Positions 25,058-34,897 of a stretch of DNA of 64,000 nucleotides are shown here, one piece after another. Positions within the stretch are counted from its first letter, which is position 1. Every line of letters begins with the position of its first letter. This DNA comes from Candidatus Rokuibacteriota bacterium. GTDB lineage: Bacteria > Methylomirabilota > Methylomirabilia > Rokubacteriales > CSP1-6. The notes below the pieces were generated by a model. That model searched no databases. It was not told the DNA's origin and was given only the letters and a program-made list of their open reading frames with translations. Made by a program: the position numbers and the translations under genes. The DNA lies in contig QHSC01000082.1 in the NCBI GenBank assembly GCA_003220345.1, positions 22,398 through 86,397 on the forward strand, written 5' to 3'.

Positions 25058-28000
25058 TCAGCCGAGCCGGGCGGAAAGCTCCGCCGCCCGCCGGCGGAAC
25101 TGCATGATGTTGCCGAGCTTGATCTCTTCGTAGCCGCGAATCATGTCCGGCAGGTCGGCGAGGGCGACCGCCGCGTCATGGGAATCGGGCCCGAGCTTCT
25201 CGAGGGCGCGCTCCACGAGAGCGCGGTACTCGTCTACCAGCGCCCGCTCCTCACGGCGCACGCGCGCGTAACCGAAGGGATCGAGGGCGGTGCCGCGAAG
25301 CCCCCGCATGGCCCGGAGGGCGCCGAACACCGGGCGGAACCACGAGCCGAGCCGGATCTTCCTCGTGAGGCCGAGGGCGCGGAAGAGGGGCGGGTGCAAG
25401 TGCCAGTAGTAGCGGATCTCCTGGCCGAAGCGCGCCGAGAGCTCGGCTTCGAGCGATGCGGAGAGGTGCAGGCGCGCCACCTCGTACTCGTCCTTGTAGG
25501 CCATGAGCTTGAAGAGATTGCGGGCCACCGCCTCCGAGAGGCCACTCCGGCCTGGCGTCTTTCGCGCCTCCTCCGCGGCCACGCGCGCGACGACGTCCGC
25601 GTAGCGCTTCGCGTACGCGGCATCCTGGTATGCGATCAGCTCGGGCACGCGCACCTCGAGGAGCCGGCGAAGCTCGCCCTGGGCGCCCGCCACCTCCACC
25701 AGAGCCGCCGCCTCGGCGGAGAGCGCCTGCCGCGTCTCGACCTTGCCCGTCGCCGTCTGCACGGCCGCCTCCACGCGCCGGGCGTCCACCACCGCCATGC
25801 GGCCCCAGCGGAAGGCGAGGAGGTTCATGTCGACGCTCACGCCGTTGAGCTGGATGGCGGCCTCGACGGAGCCGGCGGAGATCGGAAGCGCCCCCGCCTG
25901 GTAGGCGGCGCCGACCAGGATGAAATTGGTGGCCATGTGGTCGTTGAAGAGCGCCTCGGCCATGCCGAGGGCGTCGACATAGACGTTGGCGTCCTTGCGC
26001 GTGACGCGATCGAGGCTCATGAGGGCGCTCGCGAGCTCGGGAAAGTGGACGCTCGTATCGGCGACCATCTGGCCCGTGGGAATCTGGCTGGTCGAGACCA
26101 CGGCGATGGTGCGCCCGCCTTCGGCCTTGTCGAGATTGAGGGGATCGGTGGCCACGAGCAGATCGAAGCCAAGATAGAGGTCGGCGCCGCCCGCCGAGAC
26201 CTTGTTGGAGATCTCGATGGGGGAGGAAGCGAGCCGGAGGTCGGAGACCACGGGCCCGCCCTTCTGGCTGAGTCCCGTCTGGTCGAGGCCTCGCACGTGA
26301 CGGCCGTCGAGCATGGCCGCCGTGCCCAGGATCTGGTTGACCGTGACCACGCCCGTGCCCCCGATGCCCATCATGTGCAGGGCGAAGCCGTCGCGGGGGA
26401 CGCGGAGCTCGGGCTCGGGCAGCTCGGCCTCGAGCGGTGTGAGGCGCCGCGGCCGCTTCTTCGGCTCCCCGATGGGCTCCACGGTGAGGAAGGACGGGCA
26501 GTCCCCGAGCAGGCACGAGTAGTCCTTGTTGCAGGAGGACTGGTGGATCTGGGTCTTGCGCCCGAACTCCGTCTGCACGGGCTGGACGGAGAGACAGTTG
26601 GACTTCCGCCCGCAGTCCCCGCACCCTTCGCAGACGGCCTCGTTGATGAACACGCGCGTCTGCGGCTCGGCCTGCTTGCCGCGCTTGCGGAGCCGCCGCT
26701 TCTCGGCCGCGCACTGCTGGTCGTGGATGAGCGCGGTCACCCCCGCCGTGGCCGCCAGCACCGACTGGGCCTCGAGGATCTGATCCCGGTGCCAGACCTC
26801 GCAGTTGCCCGCGAGGGACACACCCTTGTAGTTCTCCATATGGTCGGTGGTGATGATGATCCGCTTGACGCCGTCCGCCTCCAGCCGCCGGGTGAGGGCA
26901 GGAATGGCCAGAGCGCCCGCCGCGGCCTGGCCCCCCGTCATGGCCACCGCGGAGTTGTAGAGAATCTTGTACGTGATGTTGACGCCGGCGGCGATGGCGT
27001 AGTTGATGGCGAGGCTGCCCGAGTGGAAGAGCGTGCCGTCACCGATGTTCTGGAAGAGGTGCGGCGTCTCCGTGAAGGGCGCGATGCCGACCCACTGCGC
27101 GCCTTCGGCGCCCATGTGGGTGACGCCGATGATGCCGCGGTCCATGCCCATGGCCATGCCGTGGCAGCCGATGCCCGCCGCCGCCACCGCGCCTTCCGGG
27201 ACCACGGTGGAGCGATTGTGCGGGCAGCCCGAGCAGAAAAAGGCCGTGCGCGCCAGCGTCAGCGACTTGGGCCGGCTCTTCAGCTCGTCGAGGTGACGAA
27301 TGCGCGCCTCCGCCGACTCCACGCGCAGCTTCCGGGCGAGCCGCTTCGCGATGGCGCGCGCGATGATGTCGGGGTCGAGCTCGCCCACGATGGGCACGAG
27401 CATCCGCTCCTCTTCATCCTGCTTGCCCACCACGCGCGGGCGGTCGGGCATGCCGTAGAGGGTGTCCTTGGCGAACGTCTCGATGAAGGAGCGCTTCTCC
27501 TCGACGACGAGGATCTCCTCGAGCCCCCGCGCGAACTCGCGCATGATCCGGGACTCCATGGGAAAGAGCATGGCCATCTTGAGGATGCGAATGCCGTGGC
27601 GGCGGAGGGCCTCGTCGTCGAGGCCGAGCTCCCGGAGGGCCTGCCGAACGTCGTAGTAGGTCTTGCCCGTGGTCATGATGCCGAGCCAGGCATCCGGGGT
27701 GGGAACCGTGATCCGGTTAAGCTTGTTCTCCCAGGCGTAGCGTCGGGCGAGCTCGAGGCGGGCATGGAAGAGCGTCCGCTCCATGTCGAGGCCGAAGGGC
27801 GGGATGAGATTGACGTTGATGTGGTGCTCGAAAGGCCGGCCGTCGAGCTCCACCGTCGGGATGATGGGACTCACGCGCGAGGGACCGACCTCGGCCGTGG
27901 TCACCTCGTCGGCGACATTGGTCACGATCTTCATCCCGACCCAGAGGCCGGAGATCCGCGAGAGCATGAAGCCGTGCAGCCCGAGGTCGAGGATCTCCTG

Positions 28001-28534
28001 CGCGCTCCCCGGGAAGATGGTCGGCATGAGCGCGTCGTAGAGCGCCACCTCGGAGGCGCTCGGCAGCGTGGAGGACTTCGACACCGGGTCGTCGCCGGCC
28101 AGGGCGAGCACGCCGCCGTTCTTGCCCACGCCCGCGTAGTTGGCGTGCTTGAAGGCGTCCCCTGTCCGGTCGACGCCCGGGGCCTTGCCGTACCACATCC
28201 CGAGCACGCCGTCGTACTTCGGGCGCGGGAAGAGCCCGGCCATCTGGCTGCCGAAGATGGCCGTGGCGCCGAGGTCTTCGTTCAGGCCGGACGAGAACAC
28301 CACGTGATGCGCGTCCAGGAGCTTCCGCTCGCGCTCGAGCGTCTGGTCGAAGCCACCGAGGGGCGAGCCGCGGTAGCCGGAGATGAAGGTGGCGGTGCGC
28401 AGTCCGCGGCGCTGGTCGGCACGATGTTGATCGAGGGGCAGCCGCACCAGCGCCTGGATGCCGGAGAGGAAGACGCGGCCTTCCTCCAGTGTGTACTTGG
28501 CCTCCAGGGAGAAGCCTTGAGACGGTGAGGCCAT
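25058..28534 (-). CDS. Indolepyruvate:ferredoxin oxidoreductase, fused alpha/beta type (1158 aa)
   Basis: 2-oxoacid oxidoreductase oxidising aryl- or branched 2-oxoacids to acyl-CoA with ferredoxin reduction. The N-terminal pyrimidine-type half starts RVFLSGIQALVRLPLDQHRA. The TPP-binding part follows (GIGCHGMA, NIGDGTLFHSGSLAINYAIA). A cysteine-rich cluster region carries CEGCGDCGRKSNC and SCNKDYSCLLGDCPSF. The gamma-type domain (MMGIGGTGVVTVNQILGTAA) is near residue 730. This is the long fused form found in aerobic Proteobacteria rather than the two-subunit archaeal IorAB. The ATG at 28532-28534 is kept because it is followed at once by conserved sequence. Confidence 0.93.
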   Translation of the reverse strand: MASPSQGFSLEAKYTLEEGRVFLSGIQALVRLPLDQHRADQRRGLRTATFISGYRGSPLGGFDQTLERERKLLDAHHVVFSSGLNEDLGATAIFGSQMAGLFPRPKYDGVLGMWYGKAPGVDRTGDAFKHANYAGVGKNGGVLALAGDDPVSKSSTLPSASEVALYDALMPTIFPGSAQEILDLGLHGFMLSRISGLWVGMKIVTNVADEVTTAEVGPSRVSPIIPTVELDGRPFEHHINVNLIPPFGLDMERTLFHARLELARRYAWENKLNRITVPTPDAWLGIMTTGKTYYDVRQALRELGLDDEALRRHGIRILKMAMLFPMESRIMREFARGLEEILVVEEKRSFIETFAKDTLYGMPDRPRVVGKQDEEERMLVPIVGELDPDIIARAIAKRLARKLRVESAEARIRHLDELKSRPKSLTLARTAFFCSGCPHNRSTVVPEGAVAAAGIGCHGMAMGMDRGIIGVTHMGAEGAQWVGIAPFTETPHLFQNIGDGTLFHSGSLAINYAIAAGVNITYKILYNSAVAMTGGQAAAGALAIPALTRRLEADGVKRIIITTDHMENYKGVSLAGNCEVWHRDQILEAQSVLAATAGVTALIHDQQCAAEKRRLRKRGKQAEPQTRVFINEAVCEGCGDCGRKSNCLSVQPVQTEFGRKTQIHQSSCNKDYSCLLGDCPSFLTVEPIGEPKKRPRRLTPLEAELPEPELRVPRDGFALHMMGIGGTGVVTVNQILGTAAMLDGRHVRGLDQTGLSQKGGPVVSDLRLASSPIEISNKVSAGGADLYLGFDLLVATDPLNLDKAEGGRTIAVVSTSQIPTGQMVADTSVHFPELASALMSLDRVTRKDANVYVDALGMAEALFNDHMATNFILVGAAYQAGALPISAGSVEAAIQLNGVSVDMNLLAFRWGRMAVVDARRVEAAVQTATGKVETRQALSAEAAALVEVAGAQGELRRLLEVRVPELIAYQDAAYAKRYADVVARVAAEEARKTPGRSGLSEAVARNLFKLMAYKDEYEVARLHLSASLEAELSARFGQEIRYYWHLHPPLFRALGLTRKIRLGSWFRPVFGALRAMRGLRGTALDPFGYARVRREERALVDEYRALVERALEKLGPDSHDAAVALADLPDMIRGYEEIKLGNIMQFRRRAAELSARLG

Positions 28535-28676
28535 GGGACCCCCTCGTGGGGTGGAGGTTCAGGTCGAGGCACGACTGATGCCGTCGTCATGGTAGGCGAA
28601 AAGGTCTCCTGAATCAAACGCTTCCGCGCGCCGATCATCGGAGACACCCAGTGCGCCGAAGGCGCGCGACGACGGT

Positions 28677-28702
28677 CGGAAGGGGGGCGGAGTCCCCCTC
28701 CG
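28677..28702. terminator. GC hairpin element, copy 2, after the diheme peroxidase gene
   Basis: CGGAAGGGGGGCGGAGTCCC / CCTCCG, the same hairpin as at 21372-21397 with one substitution, lies 7 bases beyond the peroxidase stop on the minus strand. It probably acts as a terminator here. Confidence 0.6.
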
Positions 28703-28708
28703 AGTTTC

Positions 28709-29719
28709 TTACGGCAGGGTGGGCTTGACGACGGGCTCGGTGCTCGTGAGCGCGCGCAGGAAAGCGGCGATCTTGCCGATCTCCCGCTCGGTGAGACCGG
28801 TCGGCGTCAGCAGCGGGTCCTTGTTCGGATCGGCCTTGCCGCCGCTCGCCATGTAGCGGACCGCCTCCTCCAGAGTCGCCACGCTGCCGTCGTGGAAATA
28901 GGGCTGGGAGATGGCCACGGAACGGAGCGTGGGCGTCTTGAAGGCGCTCCTGTCCTTCGCCTCCTTGGTGACGTTGAAGCGGCCGGGATCGGGCGTGGCC
29001 TTGCCGAGCTCGAGCCCGACATTGTGAAAGAGCGAGTCCGTGTAGACGGGCGGCGTGTGGCACACGACGCAGCGCCCCTTGCCCGTGAAGAGCGCGTAGC
29101 CCTCGATGGCGTCGGCGGAGACGGCCGAGCGCTGGCCTTTCTCGTAGCGGTCCCAGGGAGAGTCGCCGCTGTTGAGGGTGCGCAGATACGCGGCGAGCGC
29201 CATCGGGATGTTCGCGGGCGTGGGGGGCCCCCCGAAGACCTTCTGGAACTGCTCGCGGTAGCCGGGAACGGCGGCGATGGTGGGGGTGACCTTGGCCACA
29301 TCGGCGTTCATCTGGACGGCCCAGGCGGCGGCGACCTGGCGCTCGAGCGTCGGGGCGCGGCCATCCCAGTACCACGTCTTGAGGTAGGCGACGTTGTAGA
29401 GCGTGGGGGAATGGCGCGTGTTCCTCACGCCGCCCGGCCGCACCGAGAGCACCTGGCCGTCCGTCCAGCCCTTTTCCCTGACGTGACACGTCTCGCACGA
29501 GGCGGAACCGTCCCCCGAGAGGCGCTTGTCGAAGAAGAGCTGCTTCCCAAGGGCGATCTTCTCGGGCGTCGAGGGGTTATCGACGGGGATGGGTGGGGGT
29601 GGAAGCTCGGACACCCGTGGCTCGCTCGGCACGGCCGGCCCGGTCGACGTGGAACAGCCGCCCAGGGTCACGTGGAGAATGGCCAGAGCCAGAGTAGTCC
29701 GGAACGGGAGTGACGCCAT
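28709..29719 (-). CDS. Diheme cytochrome c peroxidase/MauG-family lipoprotein (336 aa)
   Basis: Exported diheme c-type protein. A lipobox LGGC (Cys22) follows the signal. Heme 1 is CETCH (75-79) and heme 2 CVVCH (217-221). The family segments LFFDKRLSGDGSASC and FKTPTLRSVAISQPYFHDGS, plus the final EREIGKIAAFLRAL, are present. It reduces peroxide or performs MauG-like oxidation; no obvious partner protein is adjacent. The ATG at 29717-29719 has AGGAGG five bases ahead. Confidence 0.92.
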   Translation of the reverse strand: MASLPFRTTLALAILHVTLGGCSTSTGPAVPSEPRVSELPPPPIPVDNPSTPEKIALGKQLFFDKRLSGDGSASCETCHVREKGWTDGQVLSVRPGGVRNTRHSPTLYNVAYLKTWYWDGRAPTLERQVAAAWAVQMNADVAKVTPTIAAVPGYREQFQKVFGGPPTPANIPMALAAYLRTLNSGDSPWDRYEKGQRSAVSADAIEGYALFTGKGRCVVCHTPPVYTDSLFHNVGLELGKATPDPGRFNVTKEAKDRSAFKTPTLRSVAISQPYFHDGSVATLEEAVRYMASGGKADPNKDPLLTPTGLTEREIGKIAAFLRALTSTEPVVKPTLP

Positions 29720-29925
29720 CGTTTCCTCCTCCTGACGGGTCAGACCCCGTCCCGCGGCACACAATAAGAGGCTAGCCAGAAGCCGTCAAGGGTGGCGGGG
29801 CTCGGCCCTCCCTCCCTACGCGGGGCCGGCCTGGCCGGATGCATCCCCCTGGAAGTTGCTCTAAGATGGCGGCGGCAAAGCCACCGCTCGGAGCAGCACA
29901 TTCAAGCGCTCGAGGAGAATCGCCT

Positions 29926-31266
29926 ATGGACTTGAAGAGCCTGTACACGCTGTCGGCGACGGATGCGGCGCAGTTGATTCGGGACGACGTGATCTCTTCG
30001 GAGCAGCTCGTCGAGGCCTGCCTTGACCGAGTCCGAGAGACCGATGGGCGGATCGAGGCGTGGGCGTTTCTCGATCCGGAGCACGCTCTCGGCCAGGCGC
30101 GGGCCGCGGACGAACGGCGCCTCGGGGGCGGACCCCTCGGCCCTCTGCACGGCATTCCCGTGGGACTCAAGGACATCATCGACACCGCGGACATGCCGAC
30201 GGAGAACGGCTCACCGCTCCACGCCGGGCGCACGCCATCCCGCGATGCGCCGGTGGTATCCATGCTGCGCGGCGCGGGCGCGGTCATCATGGGCAAGACG
30301 GTGACGACAGAGTTCGCGAGCGCCTTTCCCAACAAGACGCGAAACCCCCACGATCCCGCGCACACGCCGGGGGGCTCCTCCAGCGGCTCGGCGGCAGCCG
30401 TGGCCGCGGGCATGGTACCGCTCGCCCTCGGGAGCCAGACGGGCGGCTCGACCATCCGGCCGGCCTCCTTCTGTGGCGTCTACGGCTTCAAGCCGACCCA
30501 TGGCCTGATCCCGCGCCACGGCATGTTCATGATCTCGCGCACGCTCGATCATGTCGGCCTCTTCGCGCGCACGATCGAGGACATCGCGCTCCTCGCGTCG
30601 CTCCTCGTGGGCTACGACGAGCGCGATCCGGATACGCGGCCGCGCGCGCGCATTCCCTTCGTGGAGGTGGCGGCCGAGGAGCCTCCGCTCCCGCCCATGT
30701 TCGCCTTCGTGAAGACGGCACGCTGGGATCGCGTGGCCGGCGATGCCCGGGAAGCCTTCGCGGAGCTCACCGAGCGACTGGGCGACCGCGTGGAAGAGAT
30801 CGAGCTGTCCAGCGGGGTCGAGGCGGCGCTCGACTGGCACCGGACGATCATGGAAGTCGAGCTGGCCGCGAACCTGACCCGCGAGTGGAACGAAGGTCGC
30901 GCTCACCTCTCCGCCTCGATCCGGCCGCGGATCGAGCGGGGCCGCACGACGCGCGCCCTCGACTATCTGGCCGCCCTCGCCCACCTGCCCGAGCTCCACG
31001 AGGGATTCGCCGAGCTCTTCTCCCAGCGCTATGACGCCATTCTGACTCCCGCGTCCACCGGCACCGCGCCGGCCGGGCTCGACACCACCGGCGATCCGGC
31101 CTTTTGCTCGCTGTGGACGCTGTGCGGGATGCCCGCGATCAGCGTGCCGCTCATGCAGGGGGAGAACGGGCTGCCCCTCGGCCTTCAGATGGTCGGCCCC
31201 CGCCACGGCGACGCCCGGCTCCTGCGCACCGCGCGCTGGCTCGTCGCGCACCTCGCCAAGGGCTGA
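29926..31266 (+). CDS. Amidase signature family hydrolase (446 aa)
   Basis: Second amidase of the window, unlike the first in sequence. Triad: Lys82 (PVGLKDIID), cis-Ser151 (TPGGSSSGSAAAVAAG) and Ser175 (GSQTGGSTIRPASFCG). The ATG at 29926-29928 has GAGGAG upstream (AATCGCCT between). Substrate unknown. It is monocistronic, divergent from the diheme peroxidase and convergent with the M48 gene. No gatB or gatC gene is near, so tRNA amidation is unlikely. Confidence 0.91.
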   Translation: MDLKSLYTLSATDAAQLIRDDVISSEQLVEACLDRVRETDGRIEAWAFLDPEHALGQARAADERRLGGGPLGPLHGIPVGLKDIIDTADMPTENGSPLHAGRTPSRDAPVVSMLRGAGAVIMGKTVTTEFASAFPNKTRNPHDPAHTPGGSSSGSAAAVAAGMVPLALGSQTGGSTIRPASFCGVYGFKPTHGLIPRHGMFMISRTLDHVGLFARTIEDIALLASLLVGYDERDPDTRPRARIPFVEVAAEEPPLPPMFAFVKTARWDRVAGDAREAFAELTERLGDRVEEIELSSGVEAALDWHRTIMEVELAANLTREWNEGRAHLSASIRPRIERGRTTRALDYLAALAHLPELHEGFAELFSQRYDAILTPASTGTAPAGLDTTGDPAFCSLWTLCGMPAISVPLMQGENGLPLGLQMVGPRHGDARLLRTARWLVAHLAKG

Positions 31267-31290
31267 GGCGAGCTCGGCGGTCGCTCCCTT

Positions 31291-32382
31291 CTAGTTCGAG
31301 CCCGCGGCGCCCGGCTCGGGAAGTGCCGGCCGGGCAGACTTCGTGGCGGCCTCCTCCTTGTGGACCTCTGCGTCGAGGCGCTCGATCCGCTCCTCCGTGG
31401 AGGGATGCGTGGACAGGAAATCCGGAATCGATCCGCGGTGCTTGCGTTCCTCTCGAGCCTCCAGCCTGATGAAGAACTCGCGCAGGTGTCTCGTCGACAC
31501 GCCGCTGGTCCGGAGGAAGGCGATCGCGAAAGCGTCCGCCTCGCGCTCGAAATCGCGTGAGTATTGCAGCGTTCCCAGCACCACGGGCACGCTGGCCGCC
31601 GTGCCGGAGAAGTCGCCCCAGATCAGGCCGGCCAGGATCCCCACGCCCATCGATTGGAAGATTCGGCGGGTGCCATGCTTGTGGGCGACGTGGCCCAGCT
31701 CGTGGCCGAGCACACCCAGAACCGCGTCGTCGCTGTCCGCGACATTGACGAGTCCGTCCAGCAGCACGATGGTCCCCCCCGGCAAGGCAAAAGCGTTCAC
31801 TCCACGGCCGGGCATGCGGCGAAGCTCGAGCCGATACTCGACACCAGGCGCGGCCTTGGCCGCTGCCTCGGCAAACTTCCTGGATATGCGCTGGCCGTAT
31901 TGCGGAGCGAGGCGGCTGGGCTCGAGATAGTGCTTGTCGAGGGCGAGCAGCACCTGCTCGCCCATACGCTGCTCGATCCGCGCGGGCAGCGCAAAGGCCG
32001 CCCATCGCGCCGCCAGGGGCAGGCCCTTGAAGTAGGTCACCCCCAGCAAGGCCACCAGTCCAGCCAGGGCCAGCACCGCCGCCGGCCACCAGCGCTGCAG
32101 CCGAACGACCGGCGAGACGGCGGCGCCCGCGTCTTCCAGGGCCCGCCCACAGCGACCATCCGGGTCTTCGACCTCCACCGACGCGCCGCTGGGAAACCCG
32201 ATGAGCCGGGGGGTGTGGTCGAAGGCCTCGGACAGCCGGGTCCGCCGGATCACATCCCTGTCGAGCACCGCGCCGTCCGGCGCCTCCACCGTCAGGGACG
32301 TGCCTTCGACGCGCAGGAAGATCGCCGCGGCCGCGGCGCTCCGTCCGTCGAAGCGCACGCCGGGAAAGCGAGCGCCGCTCAT
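31291..32382 (-). CDS. Membrane-anchored M48 zinc metallopeptidase (363 aa)
   Basis: Starts with about 90 cytoplasmic residues forming a small beta-like domain (FLRVEGTSLTVEAPDGAVL), then one membrane helix (about 98-117), then the periplasmic peptidase: FALPGG, HELGH (227-231), third ligand in FEREADAFA (Glu281 region), and ending LSTHPSTEERIERL. The ATG at 32380-32382 overlaps the stop of the DUF898 gene (ATGA), so the two are co-translated; this DUF898-M48 pairing recurs in many Gram-negative genomes. The pair probably acts in envelope maintenance (inference). Confidence 0.88.
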   Translation of the reverse strand: MSGARFPGVRFDGRSAAAAAIFLRVEGTSLTVEAPDGAVLDRDVIRRTRLSEAFDHTPRLIGFPSGASVEVEDPDGRCGRALEDAGAAVSPVVRLQRWWPAAVLALAGLVALLGVTYFKGLPLAARWAAFALPARIEQRMGEQVLLALDKHYLEPSRLAPQYGQRISRKFAEAAAKAAPGVEYRLELRRMPGRGVNAFALPGGTIVLLDGLVNVADSDDAVLGVLGHELGHVAHKHGTRRIFQSMGVGILAGLIWGDFSGTAASVPVVLGTLQYSRDFEREADAFAIAFLRTSGVSTRHLREFFIRLEAREERKHRGSIPDFLSTHPSTEERIERLDAEVHKEEAATKSARPALPEPGAAGSN

Positions 32383-33560
32383 ATCCCCACGTCCAATCCG
32401 AACGTCTCGAGGGCGGCCTCGCCCGCCGCGGTCACCGGCATCGCGTGGACATCGGCGGCCACAACGTCGAGGGGCAGGCCCGCGTACATCCGCATGCATT
32501 CGATCCGATAGCGGGCGAGGGTGACCGCGGCAAACGGCCAGTACAGGCCGAGCGTGAGCACGGTCAGGCCAACATTCACGATGACCAGGAACATCAGCGA
32601 CGAGGCCTTGATCTCGGTCCGGAAGCGGAAGCCGCTGAGCCGGGTGCTTGCCCATACCGCCTGCTGGAGCCGCGCGGCAAGATAGGGCCACGCCACGACG
32701 TATACGGCCAGTCCCATGACCGCCCCGAGGATCACGGTTTCCGCGCTCCAGCCCTCGAGGCCGAGCCGGCGCGTTCGCCAGAACACCGCGATCCCGCCCA
32801 CGAGCACCCCGCCGATCACGCTGCCGAGCAGGACGAAGAGCATCCCCTTCACGTAGGCCGAATAGAACTTGGACGTGACGGGAGAAAACGCGAACGCGCG
32901 ATCGCCGTACGTGGCTCGCTGGTGTTGATAGCCCTTGAGTCGGTGATGCATCCACGGGATGAACAGCGCGTTGGTGAGCCCGGCCACACCAACCAGCCAC
33001 CGGTCCTCGGTCCCGACCCCGACCACGACGGCGGGCAGGAGCCACATGGACAGAACGGGCAACCCGACGCGATACGCCTCGGCCGTGTTCGAACGAAACC
33101 CGAACCGAAGGCCGCGAAAGCTCGTATTCCCCAGCCTGAACTGCTGCGCCCGCATGAAGAGCCACGGGCCCGCGGCGCAGAGGACGACGACGGTCACGAG
33201 CCCCGCGATCTTCGAGAACTGGAACGACCACGTATACGCGGCAAGGAGCACGATCGCGATGAGGCGCCCCCGCAAGATCGCCGAGGGCCTGCCGTGAAAG
33301 TCGAACACGTGCCCGTCGAGCCGCGTGTTCTGCCAGAAATACTTCGCCTTGCGGACCTTGGCCCACGGCGAGTAGATGCCCAGGGTCAGCACGGTGAAGA
33401 GCAGGTTGACGATCCAGATGCGAAAGTACTCGCGACCAGACCCCGTGAAGACGAAGCCACGTCGGTCCGGCGGCGAGGGAATCTCCAGCTCGGCTCGGGG
33501 CGAGCCGGCCCCGGCCCCCTCCCCGCTCACGGCAACGTCTCGGCGGCGAGCCTCGCCCAT
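32379..33560 (-). CDS. DUF898 (YjgN-type) multi-pass membrane protein (393 aa)
   Basis: Integral membrane protein with about six to eight helices. The repeated family motif is visible twice: FRIWIVNLLFTVLTLGIYSPWAKVR near the N-terminus and VNVGLTVLTLGLYWPFAAV near the C-terminus, each followed by an RTRLxGxxF-type segment (NTRLDGHVFDFHG, STRLSGFRF). Function unknown. Start placed at ATG 33558-33560; longer frames lack a ribosome site and are Arg-rich antisense of the intergenic region. Coupled to the M48 protease gene. Confidence 0.88.
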   Translation of the reverse strand: MGEARRRDVAVSGEGAGAGSPRAELEIPSPPDRRGFVFTGSGREYFRIWIVNLLFTVLTLGIYSPWAKVRKAKYFWQNTRLDGHVFDFHGRPSAILRGRLIAIVLLAAYTWSFQFSKIAGLVTVVVLCAAGPWLFMRAQQFRLGNTSFRGLRFGFRSNTAEAYRVGLPVLSMWLLPAVVVGVGTEDRWLVGVAGLTNALFIPWMHHRLKGYQHQRATYGDRAFAFSPVTSKFYSAYVKGMLFVLLGSVIGGVLVGGIAVFWRTRRLGLEGWSAETVILGAVMGLAVYVVAWPYLAARLQQAVWASTRLSGFRFRTEIKASSLMFLVIVNVGLTVLTLGLYWPFAAVTLARYRIECMRMYAGLPLDVVAADVHAMPVTAAGEAALETFGLDVGI

Positions 33561-33674
33561 TCGTGCGCGCGCCGCGTGGTGAATGAGCTCACGAATCGAT
33601 CCTGCCAGACGGGATCGTGAGGGGTCAAACTTCCTGGGAGGTCGGCCCGCGCCTCCTCGACCCGCGCCTTCTGC

Positions 33675-33680
33675 TACAAT
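33675..33680 (+). promoter_or_regulatory. -10 box (TACAAT) of the CaiB gene
   Basis: TACAAT ends 14 bases before the ATG at 33695, with no Shine-Dalgarno between. Transcription would begin a few bases before the start codon. No good -35 is evident. Confidence 0.45.
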
Positions 33681-33694
33681 GCCGCCCGTTCGCC

Positions 33695-34888
33695 ATGACC
33701 GACGGCCCCCTGCCCCTGACCGGCATCCGCGTCCTCGAGCTGGCACAGATCGTGGCTGGCCCCTTCTGCGGCGCGCTCATGGCCGAATTCGGCGCCGAGG
33801 TGATCAAGACAGAGCTGCCGGGCAAGGGTGACGATCTCAGACGGCTCGGACCCACCGAGGACGGCCTCAACTACTGGTACGCCGTCGACAACCGGGGCAA
33901 GAAAGTGATGACGCTCGACCTCCACACGCCGAAGGGGCAGGACATCGTGCGTCGCCTCGTCCCCCTCTGCGACGTCGTGCTCGAGAATTTCCGGCCCGGC
34001 GTGCTGGAGACGTGGGGGCTGGGCTGGGAAGACCTGCGCAAGCTCCGCCCCTCGCTCGTCATGGCGCGCATCACCGCCTTCGGCCAGACGGGGCCGCTCC
34101 GCCAGGGCCCGGGCTTCGCGGCCATCGCCTCCGCGTTCGGCGGCACGTGGTACCTCAACGGCCCCGCCGACCGGCCGCCTTCCCGGCCCACGCCCGTCTA
34201 TCCCGACTATCTGACCGGCCTCTTCACGGCCTTCGGTGTCATGGCCGCCCTTCGCCATCGCGACAACACCGGCGAAGGGCAGTGGATCGATGCCGCGCTC
34301 TACGAGTCGGCCTTCCGCATCCTGGAATACACGCCCACCTTCTACGGTCGTCAGGGCGTGGTGCGCGAGCGCGGCGGCATCCAGCATTCCGGCTGGCCGG
34401 GCGGCGCCTTCGCCACCTCTGACAAGCGCTGGATCGTCTTCACCACGCCGGCCCAGCACCTCTTCGAGCGCCTCTGCCTCATGCTCGGGGAGCCGGATCT
34501 ACCCAAGGATCCGCGCTTCGCGAGTCACGAAGGGCGCGCCACGAACATGGCTGCACTCCTCGCCCTGGTCGAGGCCTGGTTCAAGGCTCGACTCTTCGAC
34601 GAGGCCATCGAGGGGCTCAAGCGCCACGACATCCCCCATTCCCCGATCATGAGCATGGCCGACATCTTCGCCGACCCGCACTATCGCGCGCGGCAGACCA
34701 TCATCGAGGTGCCGTCGAAGCTGGGCCCACTCCCGCAGCCCGCGGTCATCCCGCGGCTCTCCGCCACCCCCGGCCGCGTCACGCACGCGGGACCGCCCCT
34801 CGGTCAGCACACCGATGAGGTCCTCGAGGGCCTCCTCGCCATGTTGCCCGAGGAGATCGCGGCGCTGAGGGCCGCGGGCGTGGTCTGA
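33695..34888 (+). CDS. CaiB/BaiF family CoA-transferase (397 aa)
   Basis: Class III CoA-transferase moving CoA between carboxylic acids. Conserved start LTGIRVLELAQIVAGPFCG, the CoA-contact region LDLHTPKGQ, FAQTGP-like TAFGQTGPL, and the catalytic Asp171 in VYPDYLTG. Length (397) is normal. The longer frame upstream (from 33617) is rejected because the -10 box lies inside it. Substrate acids are unknown. Single-gene unit, converging on the sarcosine-oxidase-like gene. Confidence 0.93.
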   Translation: MTDGPLPLTGIRVLELAQIVAGPFCGALMAEFGAEVIKTELPGKGDDLRRLGPTEDGLNYWYAVDNRGKKVMTLDLHTPKGQDIVRRLVPLCDVVLENFRPGVLETWGLGWEDLRKLRPSLVMARITAFGQTGPLRQGPGFAAIASAFGGTWYLNGPADRPPSRPTPVYPDYLTGLFTAFGVMAALRHRDNTGEGQWIDAALYESAFRILEYTPTFYGRQGVVRERGGIQHSGWPGGAFATSDKRWIVFTTPAQHLFERLCLMLGEPDLPKDPRFASHEGRATNMAALLALVEAWFKARLFDEAIEGLKRHDIPHSPIMSMADIFADPHYRARQTIIEVPSKLGPLPQPAVIPRLSATPGRVTHAGPPLGQHTDEVLEGLLAMLPEEIAALRAAGVV

Positions 34889-34897
34889 CGCCGGCGG

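Noticed and set aside
24803..28528. 1241-codon open frame on the plus strand opposite the indolepyruvate oxidoreductase
   Set aside because: Antisense shadow caused by high GC; residue make-up is His/Gly/Arg-rich low complexity, and the minus-strand gene carries all conserved motifs.
33561..33746. Extension of the DUF898 gene to 33746
   Set aside because: Arg/Gly-rich, overlaps the CaiB promoter and start; no ribosome site.
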